Program-made: the position numbers and the translations under genes | The notes under the pieces: generated by a model | What the model was told of the DNA's origin: nothing | What the model saw: the letters and a program-made list of their open reading frames with translations, nothing else | Databases searched by the model: none | In this document: positions 45,418 through 57,500 of the stretch, one piece after another | How positions within the stretch are numbered: the stretch's first letter is position 1 | Layout of the letters: every line of letters begins with the position of its first letter | Origin: Rutstroemia sp. NJR-2017a BVV2 | Taxonomy: Eukaryota; Ascomycota; Leotiomycetes; Helotiales; Rutstroemiaceae | Direction of reading: 5' to 3' | DNA: 64,000 nucleotides | Assembly: GCA_002946415.1 (NCBI GenBank) | Contig: NJPS01000004.1 | Coordinates: 439,001-503,000, forward strand

Positions 45418-46364
45418 TTCAAAGACTAAACATATAGACTAGCTTTTGGTGCTGTACTGTAGGATGTCGAGGGGAAAGATGCTTGCAGTGTTACATTGGG
45501 AACTTCAAGGATTCCACATATTATAGTTCATTATTATTAGGAAAAGAAATGGTTGGATGGAAACTCTTCCTTTTTCGACGTCAACCATACACATATGTAG
45601 TGCTCGTCTAAAGATTGAACGTGGGGGCTTTCACGCGTATTACAGGACTCCCTGTGATCGGGGCGTCTTATCGCGGGTGGAGCCACCCTGGTCTTCCGCA
45701 GTTTCCTAGGTCAGCATTATCGCCGAAAGAGCTGCTAGGACCGCGGCGGAAATAGTGGGTATAAAAAGACGCCTCCTGCGCGCATTAATATTACTGCTTA
45801 TAACACTGAGCCAATGAGCGGATGGAAGGAATTGGGGAAGATGACATCTGTTTCGCGACAGATTGGTGGGTACCAGGATTTGTGGGAGCCGAAGCAGGGG
45901 CGACGACGCTAATCACTTCCCCTGTATTACGGTATTCCAACCTCTGTTACACATACGAAGGTAGCACTCCTCCTATTATCCAAAGTAGAGTATGTTGGTT
46001 GTAAACCATTGCAGACACTCCCTTCTGAGATCAATTGAGGGGTAAATTACAACTGTTGGTATCCATCTGAAAAATGCATCTGAAAATTTGTTCGTCTCAT
46101 GCAGCGTACAGCTGAATCTCATCATGTTTAGTCAGAGGGGTTGCACATTCTCCACATCTTCGATGCAGCTTATTGGGATAAAACCGGTTCTGGAGAGCTT
46201 TGCGTCTACAGATGCGGATTCATATCGTTGTCTTCGTTCGCCTTCCGCTGCCTTCTCCATTGCCGTAGTACTTCTAGCTGCCTATCTCTCGAGTAGGATA
46301 TTCAGACGTCAATCCCATCTGTTCCACTTAAGCAGCTCACGGCTCCACAAAATCCTCATAACTC
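45418..46364. other. Intergenic region between P450 and GMC oxidoreductase 1
   Basis: About 950 bp with no supportable gene. Contains a TATA-like element at 45760 preceded by CCGCGGCGGAAATAG, which includes CGG triplets of the kind read by Zn2Cys6 regulators; binding is not established. Confidence 0.4.
45760..45767 (+). promoter_or_regulatory. TATA-like element
   Basis: TATAAAAA preceded by a GC-rich CGG-containing stretch (45741-45751). It lies 600 bp before the GMC1 start, which is far for a promoter of that gene unless the 5' leader is long or spliced. Confidence 0.25.
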
Positions 46365-48284
46365 ATGGCTTCACCGGACTACGTTATTGTGGGAGGCGGA
46401 ATCGCTGGGTGTGTTGTGGCTTCCCGTTTGCACGAGAAGGATCCCTCCCTCAGCATAACTCTCATCGAAGCTGGGCCTGATGCCTCCAAGCACCCAAATG
46501 TTCCCTCGCCCATGACAGCGCAGTTGCTTCTGCACTCTGAATTGGACTGGGACTATAAAACAGTTCCTCAACGTCACCTGAACAACCGGGAGTGCTATGC
46601 TGCAGGAGGAAAAGCTCTTGGTGGTGGCTCAGTCATCAATGCATGTAGGTCTTGGCTGCCCTGATGAGAGTAGTTGTATTATATATTTCTTTTTGCTGAT
46701 CCCGTGAAGGCGGATGGATTCGAGGCGATGAGAGAGACTACGACGATTGGGGAGAAATAGTTGGAGATAAAGAATGGAGCTACCAAGGGTTCCTACCTTA
46801 CTTCCGCAAAGTTGAGCGCTATCACACCCCGAGCGATGAGCATGGCGCGGACGGTCCCAATTACACCCAGTCTGTGACCTCTACGGGCCGGAAATATCCA
46901 TTGCGCGAGCAAGTAAAGTCTGCTTGGGAAGAGGCTGGTGTCAGTCGTAAGTCTACAGTCTTATTTCTAATTCATGCTAGCTATCTCAATCTCGATTCTA
47001 TGCTGCGCCTGATTTCTGTATCTTTCCTATTTTATGGCTCCAAATGCTTTGAACGCACTGCCTATCTCATATTCCCCGTATTCAGACGAACACTGATAAC
47101 TTATTCTCTTTGCAGACATTGCAGATGCGAATAGCGGCTCGCCCTTAGGGATTGGCGAACTCGTCGAAAACAGACGCGACGGCATACGCCAAATAGCTAG
47201 TACAACATATTCTCTAGAAGGTATTAATGTAATTCTTAATACACTGGTGAAACGAGTTCTGGTAGAGGATGACGGAAAGGGGAACAAAGCAGCAACAGGC
47301 GTTGAGCTGGCCGACGGCACGGTCATAAAAGCGAAGAAAGAAGTACTTCTCGCTGCTGGTACGTATCGAACTCCACAGATCTTACTGCTTTCTGGAATTG
47401 GAGCTGCAAAAGACTTAAAAGGTATAACTCAAACGCTTGATCTCCCTGGAGTTGGAGACAATTTCCACGATCATATGAGCGTATCCCAATGGTGGAAGTT
47501 GCGGCACCCGGAAGCCGGATTAGCCATTGGTTCTCCGACCTTCAACGACCCGAAATTCTTTACTGGCCTTCCAATGGATTGGATTGTTACGCAGACAGTA
47601 CCAGCTCAAGGGCTTAAGAATGCCCTAGAGAAAGACTCTGGAAAGAGCGAAGACTCTAATACCATGATCACATCTGAAAGAGCACACACGGAGTCTTTCA
47701 TGGTGTATGTAGCAGGAAGTCCAGGAAACCCAGTGATTCCAATGGATGGCACTCATGTAACTACGAGTGTATTGGGTTTACTGCCCACTTCTCGCGGCTC
47801 TGTGAAGCTGGCATCCACAAACCCTGAAGACGCTCCCCTCATCGATCCCAACTATTATGCAACGGAGGCCGACAGATATGTCCTACGTACCGGCCTAAGA
47901 AAGCTGGCTCAAGTCCTTCACGAAACTACCGCTGGAAGTGATATCGTAGAGAAGGAAGTTGTGTCAGAGGGACTAGCACCAATTACATCCAGCTCTTCTG
48001 ATGAGGAGATAGATGCCCATGTAAGAATGCATGGAAGGTAAGATCTCGCATTAAAAACCACCCAGATTTTGCATAAGCTGAGATTGTCTAGCACCGTCTA
48101 CCATGCTGCAGGAACAGCAAGCATGGGCAAAGTTGTCGATAGTAAATTCCGAGTCTTTGGGATTCATGGATTAAGGGTTGTAGATGCAAGCGTAATTCCT
48201 GTTCCAATCGCTGCCCACTATCAGGCATGCGTTTACGCTCTTGCAGAGCGAGCTGCAGACGCAGTTTTCGATGGCAAAACCTGA
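46365..48284 (+). CDS. GMC-family flavin oxidoreductase, probably intracellular
   Basis: Four exons (46365-46644, 46710-46946, 47116-48037, 48092-48284) encode 543 residues. GMC enzymes oxidise alcohols or sugars with FAD. The protein begins directly with the dinucleotide fold MASPDYVIVGGGIAGCVVASRL and has no signal peptide, so it should act inside the cell. Other hallmarks: IEAGPDASKHP, AGGKALGGGSVINACGWIRG (FAD cover loop), KKEVLLAAGTYRTPQILLLS, GIGAAKDL, DNFHDHM, TSVLGLLPTSRGSVKL, STVYHAAGTASMG with His484, and IPVPIAAHYQACVYALAERAAD with His522 in the catalytic-base position. Within the terpenoid cluster it probably oxidises a hydroxylated intermediate (inference). Confidence 0.9.
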
Positions 48285-48789
48285 TTCTAAGAATAGTTCG
48301 TAGGCCAATGGTTGCAAGGGTAAAATCGGAAATGAATTGACTGGTTTCCAATAGTCTGTAATCTTCCATGTATCTAGAAGACGTACGAACATACAAAAGG
48401 AACCTGCTCTCTAGACACTAGGCATACGAATAACTTTTAGTGCTATTCCGGGGTACCTAGCAACCCCATTTCGGGCTACGTGCAACATGGTGACCCCCGT
48501 AGATAAAATTTCGCGTGGTCTCGGCTTCGTTTGCGTTGGGCTTCTGTCCTTCTTCGGGCGATCGAAATACATGCAATGCATGGCAATCTATATCCTTGTC
48601 AGCACATGGCTTCCTGCTTTCTGTGCCTGATGCAATCCAATTTGAGTATAAAATTCACCTTAAGAGCACCTGTGTTCCCAAGCATCTCCACGTCTTGGAA
48701 GTACTGTCACTCCAGTTATTCGGACTTCTGGGAGCTTCTGGACGCATTCTCTTCATCACTTGTAACTTCAAGAATCTGAAAAGATCAGA
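48285..48789. other. Intergenic region between the two GMC genes
   Basis: 505 bp containing the promoter of the second GMC gene, with a TATA-like element near 48647. No gene seen. Confidence 0.4.
48647..48654 (+). promoter_or_regulatory. TATA box of GMC oxidoreductase 2
   Basis: TATAAAAT about 140 bp upstream of the start codon, a usual distance for a fungal promoter. Confidence 0.4.
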
Positions 48790-50962
48790 ATGTTTCCGTC
48801 TGCTCTAACGTTCGTTACCACCTGTCTGCTCGTCGCTGGCACACAGGCACAAGGATACTTTGAAACCCTCACAGGCCAAAGTCTCCTCGGGTCGCACTTT
48901 GGTATCATTGGCTTCAATGCATCTTTTGATTATGTCGTCATTGGTGGTGGAACAGCCGGGCTCACAATTGCCACGAGATTGGCTCAGTCAGGAAGGTTCA
49001 GTGTTGCAGTAATCGAAGCTGGAGGATTCGCAGAGTTTGACAATGGCAACCTCACGTCGATCCCCGGCAATGCGGCATACTATGTGGGCGCAGCGCCAAC
49101 GGAGAGAAACCCTTTGATAGATTGGGAGACCTATACCGAACCTCAACCGGTAACATATCCTTCTGTTTTCCTTCCAAGATCTGATTACTAACAGATGTGC
49201 AGGGGCTGGACAACAGGAAAATCCTTTACACACAAGGAAAGACACTAGGAGGTGGCAGTGCTAGAAACTACATGCTTTACCATAGGTCAGTTTACCATTT
49301 ACTTTCTGGAGGTAGCCACATAACTGCTTTCAGTAAGAAATGCCGAAGATTCTTATATCTGACACGTGGAATAGAGGCACCGTTGGGGCATATCAAAAGT
49401 GGGCAGACGCTGTCGGTGACCAGAGCTATACATACAAGAATCTTCTGCCATATTTCCAAAAGAGCATCAACTTTACAGGTCCAAATAATGACATCAGAGC
49501 ACGAAATTCAACACCAAAATACAACAAAAATGCCTTCAGCTCCACCGGTGGACCCGTAAAGGTCACGTACCCCAATTGGGCTAATGCTCTCGCCTCGTGG
49601 TACATCAAGGCACTGGCTGAGTTGGGTCTTTCAGAAGCTTCAGATCTAAGCAGTGGAAGTCTGCTAGGCTATCAATACGTCCAAACAACTATCGATAGAG
49701 ATACCCAGACAAGGAGTAGTTCAGAGACGTCCTTTGGAAGATTGGCACTGAGTCAGACCACAAACCTCAACATCTATAAATCCACATTGGCGAAGAGGAT
49801 TCTATTCAATGCCAATAAGAACGCCACAGGTGTGGTGGTCAACAGCGGCGGTGTTGAGTATACCATTTCTGCAAACCGAGAAATCATCCTCTCTGCTGGA
49901 TCTGTATGTATTCCAGTGCAATCGCTGAATGTGTGTTATTTATGCTCACCCATCCTAGTTACGCTCACCCCAATTGCTCATGGTCTCCGGTGTGGGAGAT
50001 GCTGCCACTTTGGCCAAACACAACATCCCAGTGGTTGCCAACCGCCCGGGTGTCGGACAGAATATGTGGGTATGTAATACCTCCACCGACCTTGTAGTCT
50101 CGGGCTGACTCATCTATCCCATAGGATCACTGTCTCTTCGGCGTCTCACGCGTCGTCAACATTCTAACACACAGCAAACTGTCTGACCCGGTGTTTGCCG
50201 CACAGCAAAGTGAACTCTACCTCAAGAACCGTACGGGTCTTATGACCAGCACCGGCGCCGACATCCTCGGTTTCGAGAAACTCCCGAGCTCTTCTCGATC
50301 GAGCTTCAGCCAGAGCACTCGCAATGGACTCAACACTTTCCCCTCCGACTGGCCTGAGATAGAATTCCTGTTCCTGGACGCCTACTCCGGCCTGCAACGC
50401 GACTTCCTAACCGGCGCGCCCCAAGACGGCAAGATGTACGGCTCAGCATCCGCCGCACTAACTGCACCATTCAGCCGAGGAAACGTCACCATCTCCAGCA
50501 GCGACACAGCCGACAACCCAATAGTCAGCCCAAATTACCTGCTAGATCCACGCGATCAAGAAGTCGCCGTTGCGGCATTCAAGCGCGTCCGACAGATCTA
50601 TGCCACGAAAGCCATGAAGCCAATCGTGATCGGAGAGGAGTCTTTCCCCGGTGCGAACGTCACTACAGACGCGCAAATACTGGCGGGAATCAGACAGAGC
50701 ACACTTACTGTATATCATACCGCGGCTACCAACGCGATGGGCAAAAGCACTGATCCGAAGGCTGTGGTGGACTCGAAAGCTAAAGTTATTGGTGTGAATA
50801 ACTTGCGGGTTGTGGATGCATCCGCGTTTCCTTTCTTGCCTCCGGGACATCCACAAAGTACTGTTTGTAAGTATACGTATAGCTTGAATATGGGTTTTCT
50901 GTTTACTAACCTGTGTGCTAGACGCCTTTGCGGAGAAGATCGCGGCATTGATACTTTCTTAG
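48790..50962 (+). CDS. Secreted GMC-family flavin oxidoreductase
   Basis: Six exons (48790-49149, 49203-49285, 49375-49903, 49959-50069, 50125-50866, 50922-50962) encode 621 residues. A signal peptide ([20 protein letters not shown]) precedes the dinucleotide fold [19 protein letters not shown]. Further family features: [34 protein letters not shown] joined to [65 protein letters not shown], and [20 protein letters not shown] with the catalytic-type His. Several N-x-S/T sequons support secretion. Intron 2 was set to end at 49374 because only that acceptor restores [10 protein letters not shown]. It is adjacent to GMC1 but different enough not to be a recent duplicate. Probably acts outside the cell, or in the secretory pathway. 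Confidence 0.9.
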
Positions 50963-51531
50963 AGTTCCACGTCGGCTAGTGTTTCTGCCTTCGCTCCTGG
51001 TGGCTGGGAGTTAAGTGAAGTTCAAAGCTTACCCAGAGAGAGATGAGGTAAAGCCGAGAATGTCTTTGGCTCAGCCAAACACTTACAACTATGCTCCCTT
51101 GATTAGACTAATTCCCAACGTAATGAATCAAAAACCATATATCTATTATCTTCTCTATGTTTCTGGGTATTGTCTGCGTATCGATCGCATGTCTGGACAT
51201 CTAACTTCCTCGGCCGCTTGCTCACAACTGCCCTCCAATTTCATAAAACCCCCTCTCCACTGCTCTCCAAATTCCATTCCACCAGCTTTAAATATGTTCA
51301 TAGAAGATGTAAAAAAATCAGACCCTAACGTCGCCATATCACATGCACCTCTTGTGTCATCTCCTGAAACATTCTGAGTTGAAAAAGAAAAGGAAATAAA
51401 CCAAAAGAGAACTGCGCCATTCGTCATCATCATCATAGAATGCAGATACCATGCTGTAAAACAAAGTAAAAGATCGCAGATGATCTACACACAAGTAGCA
51501 GCAAAAATGTCCGAGAAATGAAAACCACTTT
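50963..51531. other. Intergenic region between convergent genes, right edge of the cluster
   Basis: 569 bp between the ends of GMC2 and the Mit1-like gene. No supportable ORF. Confidence 0.4.
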
Positions 51532-54500
51532 TTAACCCGACCGATGTCCATGTCCAAACGCAGTATTCCCACCACCACCCATTGATCTCCTCTCAGCACG
51601 CTGAGCCAATTCCTTTCTAAGTAATTGAACTGCGGCCGCTACATGATCCGGATCTTCGTCACTCGTTCTCAACGCATCGAGCATAAGACGGATTTGCACA
51701 TTCGAGTTGAGATGAGGACAGGTAGGAGGCTGACTGCCGAAATGTGCTATTCCGCAAAGATTGCAATACTCCATGAATTCCGCCTTGCAGGGCCCCGATA
51801 GTATGTGTATATTAGAACATTGCGGACATCGAGGTTGGCGAGCTGTAGTGGGTGGAGCTGGACGGGAATTATTGAGGTTCTGGCTTGGAACGATGGGGGT
51901 GTGGGCTGAGAAATTTGGTTGTGGCTCGGCTAGTCTTTCGACTCCAGGGGAGTGGTTGAATTGCGAGGCGACGTGGAAGGGAGAAAGGTTTGATGGGGTG
52001 TGAATCCCGTGGCCTTGATGTGCGACGGGGAAGGGAGAATCGTTTGATGGGGTGTAGATCCCGGAGCCTTGATTTGCGGGCTTGTAGTCGTTCTTTGGTC
52101 GTCTACGGCGCTTTTTTGGCTTGGGTTGGTCGTCGGGAGGGCTGAACGAGGGCTGCTCTTCGAGGTATTGTTGTTGGGGATAGTGTATTGGCTCTTCACC
52201 AAGATTATCGTCGACTGGGTACTGTTAGCTGATTCAGATGTGGCGGTATCATGTGTCATAGAGTCTTGAGTAAGTGCAGACAATAAAGGAGATGTTGAGG
52301 CGCCATGTTCCTTATCAGAAGCAGCTGATGGAAACAGAGGACTGTGCTCAGCGCCGGCAGAGTGACTTCCGGAGCTCGAAGCTCTTGTGACAGGTTGCGT
52401 AGCAATACTGGCAAGCGTATCACCTTTGCTGGACTTTGCATCTTGCAAGTTGCTATTCTCGCTTTCCGAGGCTTTGGGTGCAGCTTTCAATAATTTTTTA
52501 CCAGGAGCGTTCGTGGAGCCCTGCTGCTTGGCAGATTTCGAAGCTGGAACATTCGCAGGCTTCTGCTTTGGGGCAGGAACCCTCCTTGTCTTTTGTGTAT
52601 TGTTTGGTTCCTGGATAGACTTTCCAGGGGTAGCATTTCCGCGAACAGGTCTCACGGGAAGGCTAGTCTTCTTGCCGGATCTCTCCTGTTTTTGTACCGT
52701 GCGACTTGCACGTCCCCTCAAGCCTTGCTGCTGAGGTAACTTGGAGGGCGGGGCGGAAGTCAATGTAAGGCGGACATCCTTGCCACCCGGAGTCTTAGGA
52801 CTTTGGGATGGCCTCTTCGTGGATTGAAAAGAATTGACGCGCTTTTTTGGTTTCGTACCTTTCATCTGATTTTCATCCTCATCCGTATCCCCTGCATCGG
52901 AATCTCCTGCGGCAGCGAATTCATTGTCACTCATAGACTCCCTCTTACGTCGACGGTCTTTCTTGGGTGTGTCGATTATCCCATCCAACTCCATCGCAGT
53001 ATTTTCGTAATCAACAGTCTATCGCAATGTCAGTCACTCCAGAATAAATGCGAATCAAAAGGGAGAAAAGCCTACATGTCGAGCACGCTTTCCGCGACCA
53101 AAGGTTTGTCTATTCTTAGCAGCTTCCGCCGCTGCGTCTGCCTCACGTTGTTTCAAAATGGCGTCCCAGACAGATGCGTTCGGAGCTGCTGGTTCGTCGT
53201 CTGCATTGCCTAAATCCTCGGAGAGAACTCCCTTATCCTGTGCCCAAACACGAGCGTGAGAAAACTGGGACTCGGCAGTTTTATCCTCGTTCGTCTCAGT
53301 AACCTCAACTTGAGTCCGATCAAGAAGTTTGTCAACGGAAGCCGAGTCATAGTGAATATCATTCTTGTCGTCATCAGCGAAGAGTGCTTGTGCACCGTGC
53401 TTCAGAATCGATTCGAGATCGACCCCAGCGTCATCTTCTGCGTCCATGCTCTCAATTAGTGCTTGATCCAGGGCCATCTTCTTGCGCCCGATTTGAACAA
53501 TTTTCTCTTCCGCACTGTCCTTAGTCATTAACTGAAATACGAGTACTTTCTTCTTTTGCCCAATCCGATGAGCACGAGAGAGGGCTTGCATGTCTTGGTG
53601 AGGCTATGTTGTTGTTAGTCATGGGTCTGTAGGGTCTCGAATAACTACTTGCATTAAAGTCTGGGTCCTGTAGGAGCATGTTAGCATGTGTAGACGTGCT
53701 GTGAAATCCAAAAGCTACTCACCATAATTATTACTGTATCTGCAGTCGCTAGGTTGATGCCCACACCACCGGCTCGGGTAGAGAGCAGGAATGCGAACAG
53801 CGGTGAATTTGGGGCATTGAACTCATCTATACGCTTCTGTTTCTCCAAAGCGCTGATTGTGCCATCTAATCGTTGGAATTGTAACCCAAGGCCGTTCAAA
53901 AAGTCCTCAACTATATCCAGCTGGTTCAAGAATTGACTGAAAATCAAAACCCTGTGCCCTCGTTCCCGTAACTTTGGAAGCATAATTTCTAAAAGTTGGA
54001 ACTTGGAAGAAGCATCGATTAGATTTCGGAGACCTTGAGTGTCGCTGACAGATGTCTCCTCGATAGCGGAGCTGTAGACAAAGGGGTGGCACAGGCACTT
54101 TCGTAACTGCATGAGAATATTGTTCAAGTTACCCCGATCTGTAGCGCGGATGGTCTTCCTTGACTGACCAAAGATTGACTTTATTAATTCCGGATTTCTT
54201 GCTAGGATCGATTTGTATAGCTTCTTCTGTAGGATACTCATTGTGACGGGTAGGATGACTTGTGCCATTGGCGGCAGAAATTTGAGTACCTGAACCTTTG
54301 TTCGTCTCAAGAAGAATGGCCGAATAAGCTCATGCAGTTCGGGTAAGTTGTCCTTCGTCAGTTCTGCGTATTCTTCATCCAACTTCGCGGCATTAAGAGA
54401 TGAATCCAGGAATTGCAGCAAATTGAACAACTCCCGCTTGTTGTTCTGCAGTGGAGTGCCAGTAAGGAGGACTTGGAATGGCACCTTCAATGCCTTCAAA

Positions 54501-57500
54501 GCACCATATAGCAGGTTCTGATCGTTCTTGAGGCGCTGGCCTTCATCCACTATCATTCCTGCCCATTTGATCTTCTTGAAAAATGATCTGCTATGATCAT
54601 CCACAGGAGCCTCGTACGACGTAACGACGACATGAGCGCGCAGATCAGAGCACCCTTCAGGATATAATTCGTACTTCATTGCCATGTCTCGAGCCGATTT
54701 AGCACCGTAGAAGGCCACAACACGAAGATCGGGCGCCCATTTCTTGATCTCACGACGCCAATTCGGACAAGTCGAATTTGGTGTAACCACAAGGAATGGC
54801 CAACACTACCGCAGCATTAGTGTTATATCGCAATCTTTACATCAGATCACACCTACCTTCGGGTTATCCTTCACAAGTGAGGCCATTAAGGCGATGATCT
54901 GGATGGTCTTACCAAGGCCCATCTCATCTGCCAAGATCACGTTCTTTTTTTGATGGAAGTTATAAAGAAGCCAATTCAAACCTTCCATCTGATACGCCAT
55001 CATCTCTCCACCAATGAGAGCCGAAGGTTGCTTCTTCAACTCGACCTTCTTTTCGAAGTCCAATGAACGGTAAGCATCGACACGCTCCTTCATAAGCGAA
55101 GGAGGCACTTGTTTGAAGTATTTTCCCATGATGAATTCATTGTAAGCAGCAACGAAATCAATCCAACGGTCAGTATCATCTGCAGATGGCGGGGTTTCCC
55201 AGACAGATTCTTCATACGTCAAACCTCCAAACTTGACCAATACCATGTCCACATCATCAATGTGAGCCTTGTCGTGCGCTTCTGACTTGGGTCTAAAGGA
55301 ACGATCATATTCGACATCAAAGATGATCTCCATTCGAAGGAATTCTTCTGGAATTGCTTCTTTCTCTGTCATCTTAGGCAACATGTTGGCACCTTCGTCA
55401 CGGCGGATGAACGCTTTGCGCATCGCAACGGCAGCGACACCCCAAACCCATGAGCCAGGCATCCAGGTGCATTTGAAGTATGATTTTTCTTCCCATTTAA
55501 TGAGGTACTCCTTATCATCCTCGGTGAACGTATCCCATTCATCACCTGTCTGATAAGACACACCGTTCGCAGGTCTCCAAGCAACCAGACCCTGTATCTT
55601 TGAAGAAACCTCGGAGCATTCCTTACATTGCCACTTTCGGGTGTATTCCTGGTGCCTTGCGTGGCGTAGATCGGCAAGATCTTCTGGTGTAGTCGATTTC
55701 TTTGATAGAGGAGGCAAATGATCGTAATGATATCCACGCTGGCAGGTGCGGCACCGAAACAATACATTATCTGCATTATTTATGAGATGCTCGCCTACTT
55801 CTGTGATCGGATCTTCTCCATCATTTTCTTCTCTGAGCTTTTCTTCCTGCTTTGATGTCTTTTTCGTTGAGAATGGAGCACAAGATGGACCTAGTTCCTT
55901 ACAAACATTGCAAACATCCAATCGAGGCGCAAGAGGGTCTTTCTTGACAGCAAGGCCAATGCATCGTCGACATTGCATCACAAAGTTTTCCTGTCCGACT
56001 TTGGTGACAAGGTGATCTCTATTGCTACGATAGCCTAGACAGACTTTGTGTATGGACGAGGAGCAGCCTTGACAGTAAATTAGGTCGCTCGCGCCTTTGT
56101 TGGAGTTCCTTCCTGTGCCGCCACAAATGTCACAATCTTGGTCGTGTACAAGTCCAAAGTCGGAGTTCTTTGGAATTTGCTGGTAGATTTCACGGATACT
56201 GATGATCTTTGGTGCACTCTTTTCAGCTATGTCATCGGCATATAATTCTTCGTCCATCTCCATTTCTCTCATATTCTTCCTGGCTTTGTTGCCACGTCCA
56301 GAAATACGAGTAGGCCGCTCTGGGGAACCGTCAGAGCTCTCTGACCTCCGTGACGTACGTAGTCGACCTCGTTTGCCATTCGCAGCTCGACCAGCACTCT
56401 GGCGTTTCTTTCTCTTAGGCACCACATATGCAATGTCACTTCCATCAGATTCAATTTGCACGTCACCCGCAAGCTCATCCTCCTCATCTTCAAACGAGAA
56501 AGTGGAAGCTTTGGCCCTAGTACTCGTCCTAACACCTGCAGATCTTGTGACACGGCTCGAAGCACGCGATATTCGATTTTGGCGTCCATTCACTGGAAAA
56601 TTTTCAGAGCCAGAGTCGTCGTCTTCTTCGTCTTCGTTGTCAACGATTAGACGTGACGGTTGACGACTGACTCTATTGCTCCTACGAGCATTGCTGAAAG
56701 AAGATGCTGAGAGCGTACTTTGCAAAAGGCGTCGCTTTTTGGGAACGACTTTCTCCGGTCGAGAATCGTCATCTGAGCCTAGATCGAGCTCTTCATAGTA
56801 ATTGTGGATAGGCTGACGACGAGGACGCTTCCCGATCGCCAAAGACATCTCTCGCTCAGAAGTAGATCGGCTGTCTATCGCAGTTAAGTCAGATGTATCT
56901 CTGTTGTGGTAGAATCCTAATGCATTACTGCCATTTCGAAGGCTCGATAATTTATTGTAGGTGATCTGTTTTTGGTTCACAAAATTAGTAGATACTCTCG
57001 AAATAAGAATGCTAAATTTATATCCAGCAGAAGTCGCATGGAAGCAAGAGCGGAATGGTCAACTTCAAAGGTGATCTTAGATCGACGCATTGAGCAAGCA
57101 ACCTACTCGTAATTTGACACTGTTCGGCAGCAAAACCTGGCCTCCTTCCATCGAACTGTCGAGTTCAAGAATACCTGGGAAAAAGTTTGTATAGTTGCAC
57201 GAATAATGGTAAACCGAGTGTATGATTATTGAAGAGGAAGTAGGCAGGAGAATCAATAGAATTGATTACGGAGTTATGGATTTGGTGAACACCCAGAGCT
57301 TAAAGAAAGGAAAGTAAAATATATGTCGTACGGCTTCGAAATATTTCGTTGAGCTCCTCGCTTGAGAAGTGAATTCTTAACATGCGCCCAGACTGTTGAT
57401 ACTAGGGTGAAGATCAAGCTTCGAACAGTTAAACAGCGCATACTAAAACACTAGAATGCTAGATCTACAGCTGCCTGAATCTCACTATTACCCTGACGTT

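Larger units (their letters stand above)
38173..50962. other. Candidate terpenoid biosynthetic gene cluster
   Basis: Five consecutive genes: terpene synthase, SAT4-type membrane protein (both minus strand), cytochrome P450, GMC oxidoreductase 1 and GMC oxidoreductase 2 (all plus strand). No housekeeping gene interrupts them; the flanking genes are an uncharacterised protein on the left and the Mit1-like remodeller on the right. The grouping of a cyclase with several oxidases is the standard composition of fungal terpenoid clusters. No Zn2Cys6 regulator or transporter is present between 37 and 51 kb, so control may be external. Co-function is inference from proximity. Confidence 0.72.

Noticed and set aside
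49321..49374. Acceptor at 49322-49333 (TTTCAG) for intron 2 of the second GMC gene
   Set aside because: It gives the wrong frame. Only the later ATAG at 49371-49374 joins YHR to GTVGAYQKW.
51930..52220. Reading the remodeller to the stop at 51930 in the long ORF frame
   Set aside because: The other frame encodes a coherent NLS-like segment and zinc finger, while this frame becomes Ser/Thr/Pro-rich noise after about 52220.
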